A stretch of DNA of 64,000 bases from positions 36,748 through 100,747 of the forward strand of contig NZ_JAKNHJ010000009.1 in the NCBI RefSeq assembly GCF_022133705.1. Reading direction: 5' to 3'. The position numbers and the translations under genes are program-made. This document shows, piece after piece, positions 63,291-64,000 of the stretch (position 1 is the first letter of the stretch; every line of letters starts with the position of its first letter). The notes beneath the pieces are model-generated. The model worked only from the letters and a program-made list of their open reading frames with translations. It was not told the DNA's origin and made no database searches. Source of the DNA: Varibaculum cambriense. Its GTDB lineage: Bacteria > Actinomycetota > Actinomycetes > Actinomycetales > Actinomycetaceae.

Positions 63291-63566
63291 TTACGCGATC
63301 CTCGACCGGTAGTAGGATTGGGCTCCCTGTCTGCTCATTCCGAGCAGTCCACCGATTGCTTGCCAGGTCATTCCGGCTTGCCGGGCTTTAGCGACTGCTT
63401 GGGTGAGTTCCATTTCGGCTCGTTCTTTACGGTCTCTAGCTACCTGGATATCGCGAAAGGCGTCAGCGTCCCAGATTCCCTTGGCAGATTTCATGGTTTC
63501 TTCCGGGGCGGTTTGAGTGAACTTGGCGGCGTATTCTTCGTCGGTGAGTTTAGTGTCGGTAATCAT
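63291..63566 (-). CDS. Antitoxin-like helix-turn-helix protein
   Basis: 91 residues from ATG 63566, with AAGGAG directly upstream. Residues about 60-90 form a helix-turn-helix (MTWQAIGGLLGMSRQGAQSYYR) like those of sigma-factor region 4 or small repressors. The N-terminal half is acidic and helical (DEEYAAKFT, ERAEMELTQAV). It lies nine bases after the end of the broken toxin-like frame, the usual toxin-first arrangement. It likely binds its own promoter and, before decay of the toxin, neutralised it; this is inference from context. Confidence 0.7.
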   Translation of the reverse strand: MITDTKLTDEEYAAKFTQTAPEETMKSAKGIWDADAFRDIQVARDRKERAEMELTQAVAKARQAGMTWQAIGGLLGMSRQGAQSYYRSRIA

Positions 63567-63575
63567 GAGTGCTCC

Positions 63576-63785
63576 TTACTGAAAGAATTTGGTTCTAGCG
63601 GTCATGGCGTGAAAGCAGTCTCCGTCCCGGTTGGTAAGGACTTCGATTATGTGTCCATCGGGGGTAGGGCCCAGAAACAGGGTTACTCCCTAGTCAAGGT
63701 CGAGGATGCGCCAGGCGTTGCGGATAGCGTGGGTGATTTCGGCTTGCGTGTATCCATGTTTGAAAGCACTCGCCTTAAACCTCAC
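63576..63785 (-). pseudogene. Toxin-like gene broken by an in-frame amber codon
   Basis: The frame begins at GTG 63785 and would code 69 residues to TAA 63576, but TAG occurs at 63692-63690 (codon 32). Before it the frame reads KHGYTQAEITHAIRNAW...DLD, after it GVTLFLGPTPDGHIIEVLTN and FHAMTARTKFF. This pattern (HGxS/T-x-E helix, then three strands, then HAM-x-R-xKF) resembles small BrnT-like toxins of actinobacterial toxin-antitoxin pairs; the assignment is from memory of the pattern. One change, CAG to TAG, explains the break. The antitoxin-like gene follows at once. Confidence 0.6.
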
Positions 63786-63791
63786 AAAGCA

Positions 63792-63820
63792 AGTTTACTT
63801 GACAAGCTCGCGTGCGTCAA
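63792..63820 (-). promoter_or_regulatory. Promoter of the toxin-antitoxin-like pair, leaderless
   Basis: On the minus strand: TTGACG (63820-63815), 17-base spacer, TAAACT (63797-63792), then six bases to GTG 63785. Spacing and boxes are close to consensus. Transcription should begin on or next to the GTG, so no ribosome site is needed, and none is present. The spacer contains CTTGTCAAG, a nine-base near-palindrome and a possible operator for the antitoxin. Confidence 0.6.
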
Positions 63821-64000
63821 GAAATCTGGGCTAAGTAACATATTTTGTGTCTTTATTTTGGTGTTTTTGCTGGTGGTATTGCGTAATTTGGGGTTTGGTT
63901 AGCTTTTTGGGCTTATTTTGCGACCATGAAGCGTCCCAGGTTTTGTTCCGCTTCTTATGTGGGTGCTAGTTGTTTAGAGTGGGTTTGATTGTATCGGGTT

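Noticed and set aside
62926-63391. Plus-strand open frames across the 22-bp array
   Set aside because: The repeat period is not a multiple of three, there is no start signal, and they run into the antitoxin-like gene antisense.
63279-63902. Plus-strand 207-residue open frame
   Set aside because: It is antisense to the antitoxin-like and toxin-like frames, has no ribosome site, and its composition follows from the genes on the other strand.

Overview
This window reads as a chromosomal segment of a moderate-GC actinobacterium. The best fit is an Actinomycetaceae-type organism such as the Varibaculum/Mobiluncus/Schaalia group; the genus is inference. The support is the gene order proS, ispG, rip/rseP, dxr, rlmN, cdsA, frr, pyrH, tsf, rpsB, M23 gene, xerC, dprA, comM, yraN, DUF2469, rnhB, lepB, rplS, trmD, rimM, khpA, rpsP, amidohydrolase, ffh, ftsY, smc. 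This follows the order known from Mycobacterium tuberculosis (about Rv2845c to Rv2922c). The actinobacterial families DUF3145 and DUF2469 are also present. Nearly everything is on the minus strand.

Layout. 1-2.4 kb: accessory end with two unknown genes (the first cut by the window edge), a secreted-protein gene broken by one stop codon, a lipoprotein gene, and a pair of palindromic operator-like sites. 2.4-40.2 kb: long minus-strand housekeeping block covering protein maturation, tRNA charging, isoprenoid and phospholipid synthesis, ribosome recycling, translation, recombination and DNA uptake, peroxide defence, RNA modification, SRP targeting and chromosome condensation. It is interrupted by two gene-free islands (3.3-3.8 and 6.2-7.0 kb) that carry repeated two-tier hairpin elements. 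40.2-45.5 kb: phosphotransferase system with a DhaM-like protein, HPr and fructose-type EIIABC on minus and EI divergent on plus. 45.6-58.5 kb: minus-strand cluster of a giant Ig-like/fibronectin surface protein, MoxR ATPase, DUF58, TgpA-like transglutaminase-fold membrane protein, Ser/Thr kinase and FHA protein, overlapping or tightly packed. 58.8-61.4 kb: plus-strand sortase-anchored surface protein. 61.6-64 kb: accessory end with an AAA/DUF4143 ATPase under a 22-bp-period repeat array, and an antitoxin-like gene whose toxin partner is broken by an amber codon.

The strongest candidate for something undescribed is the hairpin family (types A and B). Copies share fixed internal-loop strands, but their stems differ in sequence and change on both sides so that pairing is kept. 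This is the signature of a selected nucleic-acid structure. A recurring protein theme is loss of catalytic residues in otherwise intact domains: a DhaM-like protein without either phospho-histidine, an acyl-carrier-like protein without its serine, a transglutaminase fold without its cysteine, and an M23 domain without its catalytic histidines. Several genes (surface protein at 58.8 kb, broken toxin, DUF4143 ATPase, possibly proS) have a -10 box six or seven bases before the start codon, which suggests leaderless mRNAs. I saw no tRNA, rRNA, insertion sequence, transposase or CRISPR array.
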